A stretch of 64,000 nt of DNA. Origin: JAHIKV01 sp963733145 (GTDB lineage Bacteria; Planctomycetota; Planctomycetia; Pirellulales; Thermoguttaceae). The DNA is taken from contig CAVTCJ010000005.1 of assembly GCA_963733145.1 (NCBI GenBank), forward strand, positions 186,001-250,000, written 5' to 3'. Shown here piece after piece: positions 62,525-64,000 of this stretch. The first letter of the stretch is position 1; the number at the start of each line of letters is the position of its first letter. The notes beneath the pieces are model-generated. The model saw only the letters and a list, made by a program, of their open reading frames with translations, did no database searches and had not been told where the DNA came from. A program made the translations under genes and the position numbers.

Positions 62525-62647
62525 TGTTTTTGAACGGCCGCTTACAGTTCACGCTATTCTTCTCATCGAGCCGCCGGATGTCAAGCGAAGCAGGACGGCA
62601 GCCTGCTTCGTTTATTGCGCATCAGGTTGACAATGTCGTGAAAAATA

Positions 62648-62722
62648 GCCGGAGGCCAACGGCCTCCGGTGGGAAAATCCCGATATTCACGCACTTTCCG
62701 GAGGCTGTTAGCCTCCGGCTAT
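62648..62722. repeat. CGGAGGCCAACGGCCTCCG palindromes
   Basis: Two adjacent hairpins (CCGGAGGCCAACGGCCTCCGG and CCGGAGGCTGTTAGCCTCCG) form a larger inverted repeat with each other. They lie in the 62417-63234 gap, which has no gene. Confidence 0.75.
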
Positions 62723-62999
62723 TACGACCTGTGTTATCTGACACGGCCGGTCCAACATTCGCGTTTCAGCCCGCTAGGCATTAGAAAAGTTCATAATAGT
62801 TGAGAAAATGGGGCTTTTTTCGCTGGCCTGCGGCGACAGTCTCCATAGCCCCAAGCCCTTTCCCTGCCCCTTATACTTTATGTGTTGACTCAGTTGCGAG
62901 AGGCATTTGGGGGAACGTGCGGGGCCGGATTGAAACCAACCGAAAATAATGATTGTCTGACGCATTCATGCTCAGCGGTTGTCCAAGAATAACGTGCGG

Positions 63000-63060
63000 T
63001 ATAGCCGCCCTCGGCTGTGCCGAGTCGCCCGGGACAGCCGAGGGCGGCTGTCCTACAAAC
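63000..63060. repeat. GGACAGCCGAGGGCGGCTGT palindrome, reverse copy
   Basis: Reverse-orientation copy of the larB-type repeat. Translated on the minus strand it gives FVGQPPSAVPGDSAQPRAAI, nearly the same peptide as the one in larB. Confidence 0.85.
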
Positions 63061-63234
63061 TCCAAAGTGATGCTCGGACGTCCTCTCAGTTCCAAATGCC
63101 GTCCTGCCCACCCTTGATTTTTCCCTTGAAATCCCGTCTGCTACAACAATTCATAGGGTTGTCCCAATGTTCTTGACAACGAAAACGGGACTGTTCCCTC
63201 TGGCGCCAGGTATTCATGGACGGGAGCCGCCACC

Positions 63235-64000
63235 GTGAGTGACACACCCGAATCCTCTCCGAGCCATCGAGCCCTGCTGACGGTGCTGATTCTCGCGCTG
63301 GCGGGTTACGCGGCGGCGGCGGCGTTCCGTCTGCCGCAGCACGGGACCGAGTTGGTCGTCGCCCACGAGGGCCAGGAGTCGAGCGAGGCCGCCCCCGGCA
63401 GCGAGGCGGAGCATCTTGCGCTAACCACTCATGCGCCGTATTGGATGGTTGGACCCTTCGTGTTGATATTATTGGCGATAGCGGTGTTGCCGCTGGTCCC
63501 CGCCACGGAGCACTGGTGGGAGAGCAATCTGCACCGCTTTTACGTGGCGGGCGGACTGGCCGCGCTGACGTTGCTGTACTTCCTCTTATTCCACGGCGAG
63601 CCGATCCTGGCCCATTGGCCGTACCCTCACGTTGCATCGCCCGCTGCCTCGGGGCCGAATCTGTCTCTCGCCGCCGAGGTGCTGGCCAACGCCACGCTCG
63701 GCGAATACATACCGTTCATCGTCCTGCTGTTCAGTCTGTACACGATCAGCGGCGGCATCCGCATCGAGGGCGACTTGCCGGCCCATCCGCTGACCAACTG
63801 TGCGTTCCTGGCGGTCGGCGCCGGACTGGCCAGTTTCATCGGCACCACCGGCGCGGCGATGCTCTTGATCCGGCCGTTGTTGGAGACCAATCGGGAGCGA
63901 AAGCACGTCAAGCACACGGTGATATTTTTCATCTTCATGGTCTGCAACTGCGGCGGCCTGCTGCTGCCGATCGGCGACCCGCCGCTGTTCCTGGGCTACC
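63235..64000 (+). CDS. Sodium:proton antiporter (NhaD/ArsB-type), N-terminal part
   Basis: A membrane protein open to the window edge (255 codons). It starts at GTG 63235 with GGGAG upstream; the ATG at 63216 runs into a stop. Hydrophobic segments include ALLTVLILALAGYAAAAAF, MVGPFVLILLAIAVLPLVP, FYVAGGLAALTLLYFLLF, YIPFIVLLFSLYTISGG, CAFLAVGAGLASFIGTTGAA and VIFFIFMVCNCGGLLLPIGD. The block GTTGAAMLLIRPLLETN and the GDPPLFLGY tail are typical of ion transporter superfamily antiporters found in planctomycetes and chlamydiae. It would exchange Na+ for H+ at the inner membrane. The C-terminal half is missing. Confidence 0.85.
   Translation, partial: MSDTPESSPSHRALLTVLILALAGYAAAAAFRLPQHGTELVVAHEGQESSEAAPGSEAEHLALTTHAPYWMVGPFVLILLAIAVLPLVPATEHWWESNLHRFYVAGGLAALTLLYFLLFHGEPILAHWPYPHVASPAASGPNLSLAAEVLANATLGEYIPFIVLLFSLYTISGGIRIEGDLPAHPLTNCAFLAVGAGLASFIGTTGAAMLLIRPLLETNRERKHVKHTVIFFIFMVCNCGGLLLPIGDPPLFLGY

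Noticed and set aside
43291..64000. Second attachment site for the tRNA-Glu element
   Set aside because: I looked for another copy of GGGGTTCGACTCCCCTAGGG to mark the far end and saw none in this window. It may be diverged or lost through the IS insertion.

Overview
This 64 kb window is a GC-rich bacterial chromosome segment that looks planctomycetal (Pirellulales-like). Evidence: a DUF1559 protein ending in the H-X9-DG signature, a DUF1571 protein, a Tat-exported Gfo/Idh/MocA oxidoreductase next to an exported TIM-barrel isomerase, an arylsulfatase with a formylglycine motif, a Hanks-type kinase with a membrane anchor, a pepQ-accB-accC cluster, and many short palindromic repeats. The window is probably a metagenomic or draft contig. 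At least sixteen single-base reading-frame breaks are visible, several in housekeeping genes, so many 'pseudogenes' below may be sequence errors.

Layout. 1-9 kb: DUF1571 protein (partial), MBL hydrolase, TPR/transglutaminase-like lipoprotein (frame-broken), kdsA, a lipid kinase, cutA, a histone-deacetylase-like hydrolase and tsaD. 9-17 kb: two Tat-type sugar enzymes, an exported HAD phosphatase, an arylsulfatase and hemW. 17-25 kb: VapBC-like pair, M29 aminopeptidase, lepA, a PPi-type phosphofructokinase, DUF1559 protein and a DUF4258/YgiT-like pair. 25-30 kb: TetR regulator with a YbhGFSR-like efflux operon. 30-34 kb: accC, accB, pepQ. 34-36 kb: second VapBC-like pair, cupin, larB. 36-41 kb: a three-gene MotA/TolQ-type motor operon. 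41-48 kb: Ser/Thr kinase, tRNA-Glu(CTC), and a small integrative element inserted in that tRNA gene (integrase, Xre regulator, small protein, RepA-like ATPase, HTH protein) hit by an IS4-type insertion sequence. 48-56 kb: glycosylasparaginase, archaeal-type gatE-gatD, a WD40-like protein and asnA. 55-64 kb: HtrA protease, MBL exonuclease, sugar isomerase, greA, RRM protein, GlcG-like protein and the start of a Na+/H+ antiporter.

Two things stand out. First, several families of intergenic palindromic repeats also sit inside protein genes, usually in frame (tsaD, hemW, an ABC ATPase, an MBL exonuclease, the TPR protein, and larB). Second, an archaeal-type GatDE glutamyl-tRNA amidotransferase lies between a glycosylasparaginase and an ammonia-dependent asparagine synthetase, an unusual amide-metabolism neighbourhood for a bacterium. 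A 128-bp MITE-like element is present in three nearly identical copies.
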